From Myxococcales bacterium (GTDB taxonomy: Bacteria; Myxococcota_A; Polyangia; Polyangiales; JAFGIB01), in NCBI GenBank assembly GCA_029880325.1, contig JAOUOP010000001.1:1-64000 (forward strand): a stretch of DNA of 64,000 nucleotides, given 5' to 3'. The position numbers were made by a program, and so were the translations under genes. The notes beneath the pieces were generated by a model that saw only the letters and a program-made list of their open reading frames with translations, was not told the origin of the DNA and made no database searches. Of the stretch, positions 25,534 to 35,728 are shown piece after piece. Each line of letters starts with the position of its first letter. The first letter of the stretch is position 1.

Positions 25534-25959
25534 CTAGCGGCGCCCCCCGCGCTTGCTCTTTGGCTTTTTGGGCTTGGGCTTGGGCTTGCCGCGCGCTCTG
25601 GGCGAATCAACGCGCTGGCTGCCCTGATGCGACAGGGGCATCCAGCACATGTCCTCTTCGGGGCCCAGCCAAAGCGCACCGGGCAGGATGGCCAGCACGG
25701 GACGTCCGTCGACGTAGCTGCCCACCCCGATCATGCGCCCGCCCCCGCGGCCGGCCGCGATCATCGCATAGGATTTCTCCGGACGGGTGTCGTTGTAGAC
25801 CAGGGCCATCACATCGAGACGCTCGTCGATTTCGCAGCGCGGGGCCCTGGAGACGTCACCCATCGGAGGCACGGCCAGGGCCGCTTTCGCCCCCAACAGG
25901 CTGGCGGCAAGTCCAGCCACCATGGTGATGATGCGCGCTGTATCGACTCGGGCATTCAC
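25534..25959 (-). CDS. GspC-like (type II secretion HR-domain) orphan
   Basis: The 141-residue protein has an N-terminal hydrophobic segment (about 10-29) and then a small domain resembling the homology region of type II secretion protein GspC: LDVMALVYNDTRPEKSYAMI, then GGRMIGVGSYVDGRPVLAILPGALWL. The usual C-terminal PDZ domain is missing, replaced by a Lys/Pro/Arg-rich tail (PKPKPKKPKSKRGGRR). No other type II secretion gene is in the window. It may be a stand-alone inner-membrane protein or a truncated GspC. The similarity is read from the pattern only, and the start (ATG at 25959) is the first in frame. Confidence 0.55.
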   Translation of the reverse strand: MNARVDTARIITMVAGLAASLLGAKAALAVPPMGDVSRAPRCEIDERLDVMALVYNDTRPEKSYAMIAAGRGGGRMIGVGSYVDGRPVLAILPGALWLGPEEDMCWMPLSHQGSQRVDSPRARGKPKPKPKKPKSKRGGRR

Positions 25960-26237
25960 GGTCGCACCGGGAGACGCTCCAGCTCAACGAACGTCCACTA
26001 GGGACGAAGAATGGAGGCAAAGTGCTTTGAAGTCAAAGGACTTTGCCGATCGTAGGCAAACCATTCCTCAAGGTTTTTGGGGGGGTTCTGCCGCAGCGTG
26101 CGTCGCAATGGCATCCGGAAGCGCGCACGAGGCATCCCCATATGGCTCAGCAGGCTTCGATCCGAGGTATGAATTCCGGGTATCGGCGTCCATTCAGCGA
26201 GCCCCCGGAACCCGTGGATTGCGGACGATGCCCCGGA

Positions 26238-26275
26238 TTGGGGACAAATTCGGATAGATACAATTTGAGTTCAAA
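26238..26275 (+). promoter_or_regulatory. Candidate promoter/operator of the betaine operon
   Basis: In the AT-richer last 100 bases of the 366-bp gap 25960-26325 lie TTGGGG (26238-26243), a short 15-base spacer, TACAAT (26259-26264) and, at once downstream, the palindrome TTTGAGTTCAAA (26264-26275). This is the only promoter-like stretch before the GSMT gene. The rest of 25960-26325 holds no gene that I can support. Confidence 0.35.
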
Positions 26276-26325
26276 CAATAAATGCCCGTACACTCACTCC
26301 TCCGGCCCAAGCGCCGGCAATCCCT

Positions 26326-27189
26326 ATGCAAGCCACTGAACTCGCCAAGATTAATCAGGAATATGGAAAGGCGCCGCTGCAAGTCCGCGACACGGGCCAG
26401 TACCGCGCTGAGTATGTAAAGAGCTTCGTCGAGAAATGGGACGAGCTGATCGATTGGGATCGCCGGGCCGAAACGGAGGGTGACTTCTTCATCCGTCAAC
26501 TGCATCGCCAGGGTGCCACCCGCGTGCTCGACGTCGCCACCGGCACCGGCTTTCACTCGGTCCGACTGCTCGAAGCCGGCTTCGAAGTCACGAGCGCCGA
26601 CGGCAACGCGAATATGTTGGCGCGGGCCTTCGACAACGCGCGCTCGCGGGGGCGCATCCTGCGCACGATCCACGCCGATTGGCGCTGGCTGACGCGGCAC
26701 GTGCACGAGAAGTACGACGCCATCATCTGCCTCGGCAACTCGTTCACACACCTCTTTTCAGAGCGCGACCGCCGGCGCGCACTGGCCGAGTTCTACGCCG
26801 TGCTTCGCCACGACGGAGTGCTGATTTTGGACCAGCGCAACTACGACAACATCCTCGACAACGGATTCACCACCAAGCACACCTATTACTACTGTGGGCG
26901 GGACATACGCGCCGAACCCGAGCATGTAGACGAGGGGCTCGCGCGTTTCCGCTACACCTTCCCCGACGGCTCCACCTTCCACCTCAACATGTTTCCGCTG
27001 CGACGCGCCTACACCACAAAGCTGGCGCGGCAGGTCGGCTTTCAGGGCATCGAAACCTACGGCGACTTCAAGGAGACGTTCCGCGAGGAAGAACCCGACT
27101 TCTTCGTTCACGTCGCGCAGAAGCGCTTCATCGCGGAGGAAGACAACGACGCCGAGGGAGCAGTGAAGGACGCCAACGGTGGCGAATGA
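26326..27189 (+). CDS. Glycine/sarcosine N-methyltransferase (GSMT)
   Basis: The 287-residue enzyme is a class I SAM methyltransferase with VLDVATGTGFHSVRLLEAGF as motif I, SADGNANMLARA, and YDAIICLGNSFTHLF. The IDWDRRAETEGDFF N terminus and the conserved LGNSFTHL and DQRNYDNILDNGF segments are those of extremophile GSMT. It methylates glycine to sarcosine and then to dimethylglycine, the first two steps of de novo betaine synthesis. It is followed by an 11-base overlap with the SDMT gene and then the betaine transporter, a complete osmoprotection operon. The ATG at 26326 fits the family N terminus. Confidence 0.92.
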   Translation: MQATELAKINQEYGKAPLQVRDTGQYRAEYVKSFVEKWDELIDWDRRAETEGDFFIRQLHRQGATRVLDVATGTGFHSVRLLEAGFEVTSADGNANMLARAFDNARSRGRILRTIHADWRWLTRHVHEKYDAIICLGNSFTHLFSERDRRRALAEFYAVLRHDGVLILDQRNYDNILDNGFTTKHTYYYCGRDIRAEPEHVDEGLARFRYTFPDGSTFHLNMFPLRRAYTTKLARQVGFQGIETYGDFKETFREEEPDFFVHVAQKRFIAEEDNDAEGAVKDANGGE

Positions 27190-28015
27190 ACAGAATGTTG
27201 TCGCGCTGGCCGAACGCTACTACGACAGCGACGACGCCGACCGCTTCTACTTTCACGTCTGGGGTGGCCAGGACATCCACATCGGCATCTACGAGCAGCC
27301 CGGTGAGAGCATCCGGCAGGCGAGCGAACGCAGTGTTCAACTGCTGGCCCAATCGCTGGACGGCGCCGGCCCTGACACCCGCGTGCTCGATCTGGGGGCG
27401 GGCTACGGCGGCGCCGCACGCTACCTGGCCACACGCTTCGGCTGTCACGTGACCTGCCTCAATCTCAGCGAGACGCAAAACCGACGCAATCGCGAGTTCA
27501 CGCAAGACGCCGCCCTGTCCCACCGGATCCGGATCGTGCACGGAAACTTCGAGCGAGTCTTCGAACCCGACGCGAGTTTCGACGTGGTCTGGTCCCAGGA
27601 CGCGATCCTGCACAGCGCCGACCGCACGCGGGTGATGGGCGAGGCCCGTCGCGTCCTCAAGCCGGGCGGCCTGATGATCTTCACCGACCCGATGCAGGCC
27701 GACGAAGTCCCCGATGGTGTGCTCGCGCCGGTACTCGAGCGAATTCACCTGGACTCGATGGGCTCCTTTGGCTTCTACCACGCAGCTGCGCGCGAGCTGG
27801 GCATGGTCGCCGAAGCGACCACCGTTCTGACGCCCCATCTCATCACCCACTACGCCCGGGTCCGCGAAGAGCTGACGCGCCGCCGCGAGGAACTCGAGGG
27901 GCTGGTGAGCCGCGCCTACATCGACCGCATGCTCATCGGCCTCACCCATTGGGTGCAGGCGGCCGAAGCCGGTCATCTCGCCTGGGGCGTGATGCGCTAT
28001 CGCGTCCCGACCTGA
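27179..28015 (+). CDS. Sarcosine/dimethylglycine N-methyltransferase (SDMT)
   Basis: The 278-residue enzyme has VLDLGAGYGGAARYLATRFG as SAM motif I, CLNLSETQNRRNRE, and the WSQDAILHSADR segment typical of SDMT and related enzymes. It finishes the pathway by methylating sarcosine and dimethylglycine to glycine betaine. The GTG at 27179 overlaps the GSMT stop by 11 bases and gives the expected N terminus (VALAERYYDSDDADRFY), indicating translational coupling and matched amounts of both enzymes. The stop is 8 bases before the transporter start. Confidence 0.93.
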   Translation: MANEQNVVALAERYYDSDDADRFYFHVWGGQDIHIGIYEQPGESIRQASERSVQLLAQSLDGAGPDTRVLDLGAGYGGAARYLATRFGCHVTCLNLSETQNRRNREFTQDAALSHRIRIVHGNFERVFEPDASFDVVWSQDAILHSADRTRVMGEARRVLKPGGLMIFTDPMQADEVPDGVLAPVLERIHLDSMGSFGFYHAAARELGMVAEATTVLTPHLITHYARVREELTRRREELEGLVSRAYIDRMLIGLTHWVQAAEAGHLAWGVMRYRVPT

Positions 28016-28022
28016 ACCACCC

Positions 28023-29549
<1,527 letters not shown>

Positions 29550-29609
29550 AGACGGCCGTAGCGGGGTCAGCCCCGGGGCGCCGCTTCGGCCCCGACGAAC
29601 TCGAGCCAG

Positions 29610-29790
29610 CCAAACGTCCCCAGCCAAACGTCCCTGGCACGTTCCAGCCGCCGCGTTCCAGCCGCCGCGTTCCAGCCGCCGCGTTCCAGCCGCCCGCGTT
29701 CCAGCCGCCCGGCCAAACGTCCCTGGCACGTTCCAGCCGCGTTCCAGCCGCGTTCCAGCCGCCCGCGTTCCAGCTCGCCGTTCGTCCGCC
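29610..29790. repeat. Tandem short-repeat patch downstream of the betaine operon
   Basis: Nine copies of GTTCCAGC lie at irregular spacing (14, 14, 14, 15, then 10 and 17 bases apart), preceded twice by the same 27-base lead-in (29624-29650 and 29713-29739) that contains the interrupted palindrome AACGTCCCTGGCACGTT. The repeat occupies much of the 421-bp gap between the BCCT gene and the DUF1592 gene. No open frame with real protein character was found in 29550-29970. There are no CRISPR-like spacers. A degenerate relative occurs at 33926. Confidence 0.8.
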
Positions 29791-29970
29791 ACGCGGCCCG
29801 CTCCGAGCCCGGCACGGGCCTCGCCAGCCCACCGGGCCGCCCTGGCGATCTCCGCGATCTGGAATCTCCCCGAGACACTCTACCCCGTGACCCGAAAGCC
29901 GTGGCAGCCGTCACTGTACCCCCGAAGCAGATGACGCGCCCCGGCGCGGTCAGATACCTGGAGACTTCGG

Positions 29971-32589
29971 ATGTGGCAGCAACGCAGGTGTGTCGGGATG
30001 CTGGCTCGAGAGCAGCGCCGCCGTGGGGCGGCACTCGCCGGCATGGCAGCCGCTGCGCTCTTGGGGAGTGGCTGCAGCCCGAGCGCAAGCGGCGAGGGCG
30101 CTCGGCTAGCCGGCGCGGACGGGCCCACGGCGGGTGCGGGTTCCGCCTCGGACGCGCCGGGCGACTTCGACGGCGAGTTGGGACTTGCGACCTGGAAGCA
30201 GCTGTGCGCGAGCTGCCACGGGGACTTCGCGCCGGGCTCCACCCTGAGTTCGGGCAACATGAACGGCGATTTTCGGCTCGACGCGAGCGCGGCCATCGAG
30301 CGCCACGGCGATGGGCTCGAGGGCTACATCGAGGCCGCGATGCCCATGGGCTCACCCGAGCTTTGCACCGGCACCTGCGCGGAACTCCTCGGCGCCTATT
30401 TGCGTTCGCTGAACCCGCCCGGGGCGCTCTCGTGCAGTGGTGAAAGCGGCCCGGCGATGGGCGCGCGCCAGGTCGTGCTGCTGTCGAGTCGGGAGTACCA
30501 GAATGCACTCGAGGACCTGCTCGACGTGCCGACGGACTACGGCGAAGGGGTCGCCAATCACGATGGCAGGCGGGGCGGCTTCGTCGACATGACAGGGCAG
30601 CTTGTCTCGAGCACGCTGCTCGACAGCTACCGCCGAAACGCCGAGGCGGTCGCGGCATGGGCCTTACAAAACGGCCGACCCTTCGCCTGCGACGACGCCA
30701 GCGCCTGCGCAAACCGCTTCGTCGACGAGTTCCTGCCCCGGGCCTTTCGCGGACCCGTGTCCGACGCGCAAAAGGACGCCTACCGAAAGCTCTTTGCCGA
30801 CTACCCCGACGAAGCGCTCGAGCTGTCGCTGAGGGCCGCGCTGACCTCTCCCATGTTCCTGTATCGCATCGAGGTGGGAGTCGAACTCGAGCAGGCCCGC
30901 GCCGCCGGCTACTACGACCCGGGCGCAACCAAGGACACAGGCATCGCCCCGGCAGAAGCGGCCTCGGAAATTCACTCGCCCTCGCAGTTCGCCGCCGAAA
31001 GCAATGGCTACCTCAACGGCGAGGCCTGGATGCTCGACCAGAACGGTCGCATCGTGGTGGCGTTCAACACCCCGTTTTCCGATCCCTCCAGCGTCGAGGT
31101 CATGGCCCGTGGCGAAAACCACGGCGAAACTTGGCCCGAGATGATCTTTCGGGTCAACGGCAGCGAGTTCGGCCGACAGCGCGTCGACAGCCTGGAACTG
31201 CGTTCCCATCGCTTCGATATCACGGGCATCGAAGGCGCCGCCCGTGTCGAGATCGCATTCGAAAACGACTCCGGGGTACCCCCCTATGGTTCGGGCGAGG
31301 ACGCCAACCTGCTGATCGAAGAGGTGCGACTGTTCACCGAGGCAGGCGGCCCGACGCCGACCCCAGAGCCCGCGCCCGCCCCCACACCCAGCTCCGACGC
31401 CGCTGGCGGCCTGCTCGACGAGGCCGACAGCGACGCCTTCGTGCTGACGCCCTTCGAACTCGCCTCCGCCCTGGCATTTCGCGTCACCGGATCGACCCCT
31501 GACCAGCAGCTGCTGGAGGCAGCACGCACCGGAAGGCTGGCCTCGCGCGCGAACATTCGAGCCCAGGTCGAGCGCCTCATCGACAGCCCGCGCGGACGCG
31601 CGCAGATGGCCCGCTTCGTGACCCGCTGGTTTCGCCTGGATGAACTGCAACAGGTCTCCCGCCCCGAGGTTCCGGAACTGACGGCGGAGGTGAAGGCCGC
31701 AATGCTGGAAGAGGTCGCCACCCACTTCCTGCATGTCTTCTACGACGAGTCGGTGGCCTACTCCGAGTTCTTCGGGGGCGACTACACCTTCCTCAACGCC
31801 ACGCTGGCTCAGTTCTACGGCATCCCCGGACAGTTCGGAGACAGCTTTCAGCAGACGCAAGTGGAGGGTCGCGGCGGACCACTGGCGAGCGGCGCTTTCA
31901 TGACCGTCAACGCCCACGCCGACCGTACGGCGCCGATCCTACGGGCCGTGCGCGCGCGCCAGACGGCGCTCTGCCACTACATCGATCCCCCGAACTCACC
32001 CATCGCGGGCGATGACATCGACGCCCAGCGCGCCGCAGCGCAGCAGCGCGTGACCGAACGCGAGCAGACGGAAGGAACGCTCAGCAGCCGCGAGTTCTAC
32101 TTTCTCTACACCGACGGCATCGATGCCTGTGCGGGCTGCCACGAGCGCATCATCAATCCCATGTTCGGCATGGAGGACTTCGACAACGTGGGCCGGCTGC
32201 GCCAGAGTGCCGGTGCCACCACTGTCATCGAGATGGTTCATGGTGCCGAGACCCTCGTCTCCACAGAGGGCACGCTTCACGGTGTAACTTCGACAAGCGA
32301 TCCCACCACCCTCGAGTACGCCGGCGCCAAGGATCTCTCCAATCAACTCGCAGACACCGACGCCATCGGCCACTGCCTGGCGCGGAAGGCTTTTCGTTTT
32401 CTGACCGACTTGACCTACGTCGATCGGGACCTGGACGCGACCCATCAAGAAGTTCTCACGGCCGCCCAGCGCAACGCCTACAGCTGCGTGGCCGCCAGGG
32501 CGCTTCAGGCCTACGAGGCGGGTGGGCAGAGCCCGCGCGCGCTCTTTATCGAACTCGCCACCGACAGCATGCTCCTTTTCCGACGTTGA
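29971..32589 (+). CDS. DUF1592/DUF1588-type lipoprotein with two haem motifs and inserted CBM
   Basis: The 872-residue protein has a lipoprotein signal (LGSGC, Cys35), a CASCHG haem-c motif near residue 79, and the DUF1587/1592/1588/1585-type helical domains that make up large planctomycete/myxobacterial outer proteins: EYQNALEDLLDV, ALTSPMFLYRIEVG, RFVTRWFRLDELQ and FLNATLAQFYGIPG. A second haem motif, ACAGCHE, lies near residue 720. Between about 335 and 457 sits an insertion resembling a CBM36/60 module (GEAWMLDQNGRIVVAFNTPF ... RVEIAFENDSGVPPYG ... LLIEEVRLF). It is followed 14 bases later by its usual partner, a DUF1552 gene. The pair is presumed to act at the surface on a polymer; no reaction is proven. 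Confidence 0.88.
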   Translation: MWQQRRCVGMLAREQRRRGAALAGMAAAALLGSGCSPSASGEGARLAGADGPTAGAGSASDAPGDFDGELGLATWKQLCASCHGDFAPGSTLSSGNMNGDFRLDASAAIERHGDGLEGYIEAAMPMGSPELCTGTCAELLGAYLRSLNPPGALSCSGESGPAMGARQVVLLSSREYQNALEDLLDVPTDYGEGVANHDGRRGGFVDMTGQLVSSTLLDSYRRNAEAVAAWALQNGRPFACDDASACANRFVDEFLPRAFRGPVSDAQKDAYRKLFADYPDEALELSLRAALTSPMFLYRIEVGVELEQARAAGYYDPGATKDTGIAPAEAASEIHSPSQFAAESNGYLNGEAWMLDQNGRIVVAFNTPFSDPSSVEVMARGENHGETWPEMIFRVNGSEFGRQRVDSLELRSHRFDITGIEGAARVEIAFENDSGVPPYGSGEDANLLIEEVRLFTEAGGPTPTPEPAPAPTPSSDAAGGLLDEADSDAFVLTPFELASALAFRVTGSTPDQQLLEAARTGRLASRANIRAQVERLIDSPRGRAQMARFVTRWFRLDELQQVSRPEVPELTAEVKAAMLEEVATHFLHVFYDESVAYSEFFGGDYTFLNATLAQFYGIPGQFGDSFQQTQVEGRGGPLASGAFMTVNAHADRTAPILRAVRARQTALCHYIDPPNSPIAGDDIDAQRAAAQQRVTEREQTEGTLSSREFYFLYTDGIDACAGCHERIINPMFGMEDFDNVGRLRQSAGATTVIEMVHGAETLVSTEGTLHGVTSTSDPTTLEYAGAKDLSNQLADTDAIGHCLARKAFRFLTDLTYVDRDLDATHQEVLTAAQRNAYSCVAARALQAYEAGGQSPRALFIELATDSMLLFRR

Positions 32590-32602
32590 CCCGGACAACG
32601 CC

Positions 32603-33904
32603 ATGCAGAAACGCAGACAATCAGTCGTTACAAACCGTCGCGAATTCCTGCGACTTGCGGGCCGTGCAAGTGCGGGCGCCGCGATGCTCGGCGCGGCCCC
32701 GATAATCGGCGGCCTGCTCTCCAACCGTGCTGCGCGAGCCCAGGGAAGCGGCGTCAAGCGCGCGGTCTTCGTGTACACGCCCGGCGGAGCGCCCCGAGGA
32801 CTCTGGCTGCCCAAGGGCCGTACGCTGAACACGGCCACCCAGGCCTTCGAAGGTCTGCAGCAACTCTGCAACTTCCGAGAAGTCGAGGTGCTTGAAAGTG
32901 GTCACGGATTGGCACGCAAGTGCCTCGGCCAGCTGCGCTGGGACTCGGATTGGACCGGCGACACCATCGACCAACAGATCGCCAGCGTGCTGAGCACATC
33001 CACGCCGTACCAGTCCTACGTGCTGGGGGTGCAGACCAGCACCGAGGACTACGTGGTGCGCAGGTCGGGTGCAGCAGTGCCGGCCGAAAACAGCCCCGCC
33101 GCGGCGTATCAGCAGCTTTTTGGCGGCGCTGCCAGTGGCGGCGACAGCGCCGGCTTCCTCGCACGGCAGCGCAGCGTCATGGACATCAACCGTGCCGCAT
33201 TGGCCGAGCTGAAGGAGCGCGCAGGTAGCCTCGGGCGAGCCTTCGATGAACACGCCGCGGCCCTCGAAGAGCTGGAGCGCCGCATCGTCGACACCGCGAC
33301 GATGCCACGCGCCGAGGGCTGCGACTCGCCGAGCTGGAACGCCGCCGGACACGCCACCTCTGGCGACACCTCGGTTCCATTTCAGCACACCGCAGAGCTG
33401 CAATCCGACATCATCGTAGCGGCCCTCCAATGCGGCTTGACCCACGTCATGACCTTGCAATTGGGCTGGCATCAACAGCTCTGGTACGGACACGACACCG
33501 CCTACCAGGGAGACCATCACAGTTCCGCCCATGCAGCCCAGGGGGGAGAAAACGCGGAGATGACCAACTATTTGAGCCGCTGCGTGGCCTATCTCGTGCG
33601 CCGCCTGCTCGACACCGACGACCCGGCGGTTCCGGGTAGCAAGATGATCGACAACACCGTGGTGGTGCAGGTAAGCGACATGGGAGACGGTCGCGACCAC
33701 AGTGGCGAAGCCGGCCCCAGCATGGTGGCGACACGTCTGCCGGGCTTCAAGCACGGCACCGTGACGCAGGGCGGCAACAACCTGATGGTCCTTGAAACGG
33801 TAGTCGAGGGGCTCGGCCTCGGCGCCTACGTGGGCAAAGACCCTGGCACCCACAAAATTTGGCCCTGCGCCGACGGCCAGCTCATCACGGACCTTCTCGG
33901 GTAA
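32603..33904 (+). CDS. DUF1552 protein, TAT-exported
   Basis: The 433-residue product opens with a twin-arginine signal (NRREFLRLAG, followed by a hydrophobic stretch and SNRAARAQG), so it is exported folded, probably with a bound cofactor. The rest matches DUF1552, which is almost always encoded next to DUF1592: VYTPGGAPRGLWLPKG, the LGVQTS segment, HTAELQSDIIVAALQCGLTHV, and HHSSAHAAQGG. Related sequences belong to a sulfatase/alkaline-phosphatase-like fold, but that assignment is weak. The ATG at 32603 is chosen because it starts the TAT signal. It ends the two-gene cassette. Confidence 0.9.
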   Translation: MQKRRQSVVTNRREFLRLAGRASAGAAMLGAAPIIGGLLSNRAARAQGSGVKRAVFVYTPGGAPRGLWLPKGRTLNTATQAFEGLQQLCNFREVEVLESGHGLARKCLGQLRWDSDWTGDTIDQQIASVLSTSTPYQSYVLGVQTSTEDYVVRRSGAAVPAENSPAAAYQQLFGGAASGGDSAGFLARQRSVMDINRAALAELKERAGSLGRAFDEHAAALEELERRIVDTATMPRAEGCDSPSWNAAGHATSGDTSVPFQHTAELQSDIIVAALQCGLTHVMTLQLGWHQQLWYGHDTAYQGDHHSSAHAAQGGENAEMTNYLSRCVAYLVRRLLDTDDPAVPGSKMIDNTVVVQVSDMGDGRDHSGEAGPSMVATRLPGFKHGTVTQGGNNLMVLETVVEGLGLGAYVGKDPGTHKIWPCADGQLITDLLG

Positions 33905-33925
33905 GGGCACGCTCGCAGCTGCAAT

Positions 33926-33956
33926 GTCCCGGGCACGTTTGCGACACGTTTGCGAC
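33926..33956. repeat. Degenerate copy of the GTTCCAG-type repeat
   Basis: GTCCCGGGCACGTT at 33926-33939 matches 13 of 14 bases of the head of the tandem-repeat patch at 29630-29643, and is likewise followed by a short tandem unit, here ACGTTTGCGAC twice. It lies in the 118-bp gap after the DUF1552 gene. The pair flanks the DUF1592/DUF1552 cassette. Confidence 0.55.
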
Positions 33957-34022
33957 AGGTGGCGCGTTCACAGCCACATGTGGGCGGAAGCGGTCGCACG
34001 GCCTGTGCGCCGCAGCGGCGGC

Positions 34023-34829
34023 TCAGAACAGCTCGGTCTGATGCGGTGCGGGAGTCAGCAGCCGGCGCACGGGGCCGAAGCTCTTGCGATGGATGGGGCT
34101 GACCCCGAGCTTTTCGATGGCGCGCACGTGGGCGGCTACCGGGTAGCCCTTGTGCTGGGCGAAGCCGTAGCCGGGGTAGGTCTGGTCGTATTCGACCATG
34201 ATGGCGTCGCGCCGGGTCTTGGCCAGGATCGAAGCGGCCGCGATGGAGATGCTCTTGGCGTCGCCTTTGATGATGGATTGCTGCGGGATGTCGAGTTCTT
34301 TGAGGGGACGGGCGTCGATTAGCAGGTGGCTGGGCACAACCCCGAGCGCTTCGACCGCCCGCCGCATGGCGAGCAGGCCGGCGCGGTAAATGTTGATGGC
34401 GTCGATTTCAGCCGGCTCGACGCGGCCGATGCCCCAGGCCACAGCCTCCCGCCTGAGTTCGGCGGCCAGCTGCTCACGGCGGGCCGCGCTGAGCTTCTTG
34501 GAGTCGTCCAGGCCCGCCAACCGGTAGCCCCGGGGCAGGATCGCAGCGCCGGCCACGACCGGTCCGGCGAGCGGGCTCATGCCAGCTTCATCGACACCGG
34601 CCACGTGCATGTGCCCCGCGTCCCACAGTTCCCGCTCGAAACGCGAGAGCTGGCGCAGGCGCTGCCCCTCGATCCGATTGCGCTGCCGCCGCCGTTCCAC
34701 GGCCTGCAGGATGCGGGCCGCCCCCGCGCGCGGGTCGCTCTCGAGGGCCGCAGCCAGCTCCCGTGGCATGGGCAGGCCGTCGCGCACGTAGCGCTGCTCG
34801 ATCTCGGCCAAGGTGAGGTGGGAATACAC
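34023..34829 (-). CDS. rnhB: Ribonuclease HII
   Basis: RNase HII cuts RNA in RNA/DNA hybrids and removes single ribonucleotides from DNA. The 268-residue protein has the catalytic Asp-Glu in GVDEAGMSPLAGPVVAGA, a central Asp in LLIDARPL, and KGDAKSISIAAASILAKTRRD with the last metal-binding Asp. The common GVDEVGRG pattern reads GVDEAGMS here; the Arg/Gly change is noted, but the core acids are intact. An N-terminal extension of about 70 residues (helical, Arg-rich) is present compared with short RNases HII. The start is a GTG at 34829. It is divergent from ribF. Confidence 0.92.
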   Translation of the reverse strand: MYSHLTLAEIEQRYVRDGLPMPRELAAALESDPRAGAARILQAVERRRQRNRIEGQRLRQLSRFERELWDAGHMHVAGVDEAGMSPLAGPVVAGAAILPRGYRLAGLDDSKKLSAARREQLAAELRREAVAWGIGRVEPAEIDAINIYRAGLLAMRRAVEALGVVPSHLLIDARPLKELDIPQQSIIKGDAKSISIAAASILAKTRRDAIMVEYDQTYPGYGFAQHKGYPVAAHVRAIEKLGVSPIHRKSFGPVRRLLTPAPHQTELF

Positions 34830-34858
34830 GGGCAGAGACTACACTATGCTCGCAACCG

Positions 34859-35692
34859 ATGGCCCACCTGCTCGCCGGCGACGACCCCGGAGACCGCCCC
34901 CGCGCCCTCGCACGCGGGACCTTCGACGGGCTGCACCGCGGCCACCGGGCGCTGCTCTCAGCGCTTCGCGAGCAGGCCCGCCGTCGCGACGCTGCCGCCT
35001 GTGTGGTGTTGCGCACCGACACGGCGCCGAGACTGCTGGCCCCCGACGAACGCATCGAGGCCCTGCTTTCCGCCGGAGTCGAGACGATCTACGCCGCCTC
35101 GGAGGGCACCGCCCCCGCCCATGGGTTCGCCGTCGAAGTGCGCGGCGCCTGCCGCTCCCCACGCACGCCAGCCGCAGTCTCGCCGCCACCACCCGCGACC
35201 ATCGAGGTTGCCCGCGTGACCTGGAACGGCGCCGCCATCACGGTCGCGCGTATCGCGGAGCGGCTCGAGCGCGCGAACTTCGAGGCCGCAGCAGCCATGC
35301 TCGGACGCCGTTTCACCCTGCGCGGGCGCGTGATCCACGGCCGACAGCTGGGCCGCAAGCTGGGCGCCCCCACCGCCAACCTGGCGCTGCAGCTGGACCC
35401 ACCCCTGCGCGGGATCTACGCCGCCCAGGTGCAGCTCACCGACGAGTCCGAGCCGCCCTGGCCGGCCATGGCCTATCTGGGCAAGCGCCCCACCCTGGAC
35501 GCCGCGGCGGACGCCAGGCTGCAGCTTGAGGTGCACCTGCTCGATTTCAGCGGCGACCTCTACGGGCGCAGGCTGACGGTGGAGCCCCTGGCCCGCGTGG
35601 CCGACGAGGTCACCCTGCCCGATCTGCCGGCCCTGCGCCGCCGCATCGCCGAAAACGTCGCCCGGGTGCGCGCCCACTTCGCCACGGGCTGA
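34859..35692 (+). CDS. ribF: RibF-like riboflavin kinase with degenerate FAD-synthetase domain
   Basis: The 277-residue protein has a normal C-terminal riboflavin kinase domain: GRVIHGRQLGRKLGAPTANL, GIYAAQVQL, MAYLGKRPTL and EVHLLDFSGDLYGRRL with the catalytic Glu. The N-terminal nucleotidyltransferase domain keeps GTFDGLHRGH. It lacks the TFDPHP motif (here VVLRTDTAPRL), the FRFGxxRxG loop (here a Pro/Ala stretch) and the SSTxIR motif (here ITVARIAER), and is about 30 residues shorter than usual. It probably still phosphorylates riboflavin to FMN but may not adenylate FMN to FAD. The ATG at 34859 lies 30 bases from the divergent rnhB start. Confidence 0.85.
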   Translation: MAHLLAGDDPGDRPRALARGTFDGLHRGHRALLSALREQARRRDAAACVVLRTDTAPRLLAPDERIEALLSAGVETIYAASEGTAPAHGFAVEVRGACRSPRTPAAVSPPPPATIEVARVTWNGAAITVARIAERLERANFEAAAAMLGRRFTLRGRVIHGRQLGRKLGAPTANLALQLDPPLRGIYAAQVQLTDESEPPWPAMAYLGKRPTLDAAADARLQLEVHLLDFSGDLYGRRLTVEPLARVADEVTLPDLPALRRRIAENVARVRAHFATG

Positions 35693-35728
35693 CTTGACCC
35701 GCCGCCGCGTTCTTGCCACGTAATCGCC

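Noticed and set aside
29641-29775. Tandem repeats considered as a CRISPR array
   Set aside because: Units are 10-17 bases with no unique spacers, and no cas gene is present.
29567-30928. Minus-strand frame with repeating WN/ER peptides over the tandem-repeat patch and DUF1592 start
   Set aside because: The peptide repeat only mirrors the DNA repeat, and the frame then runs antisense to a well-supported gene.
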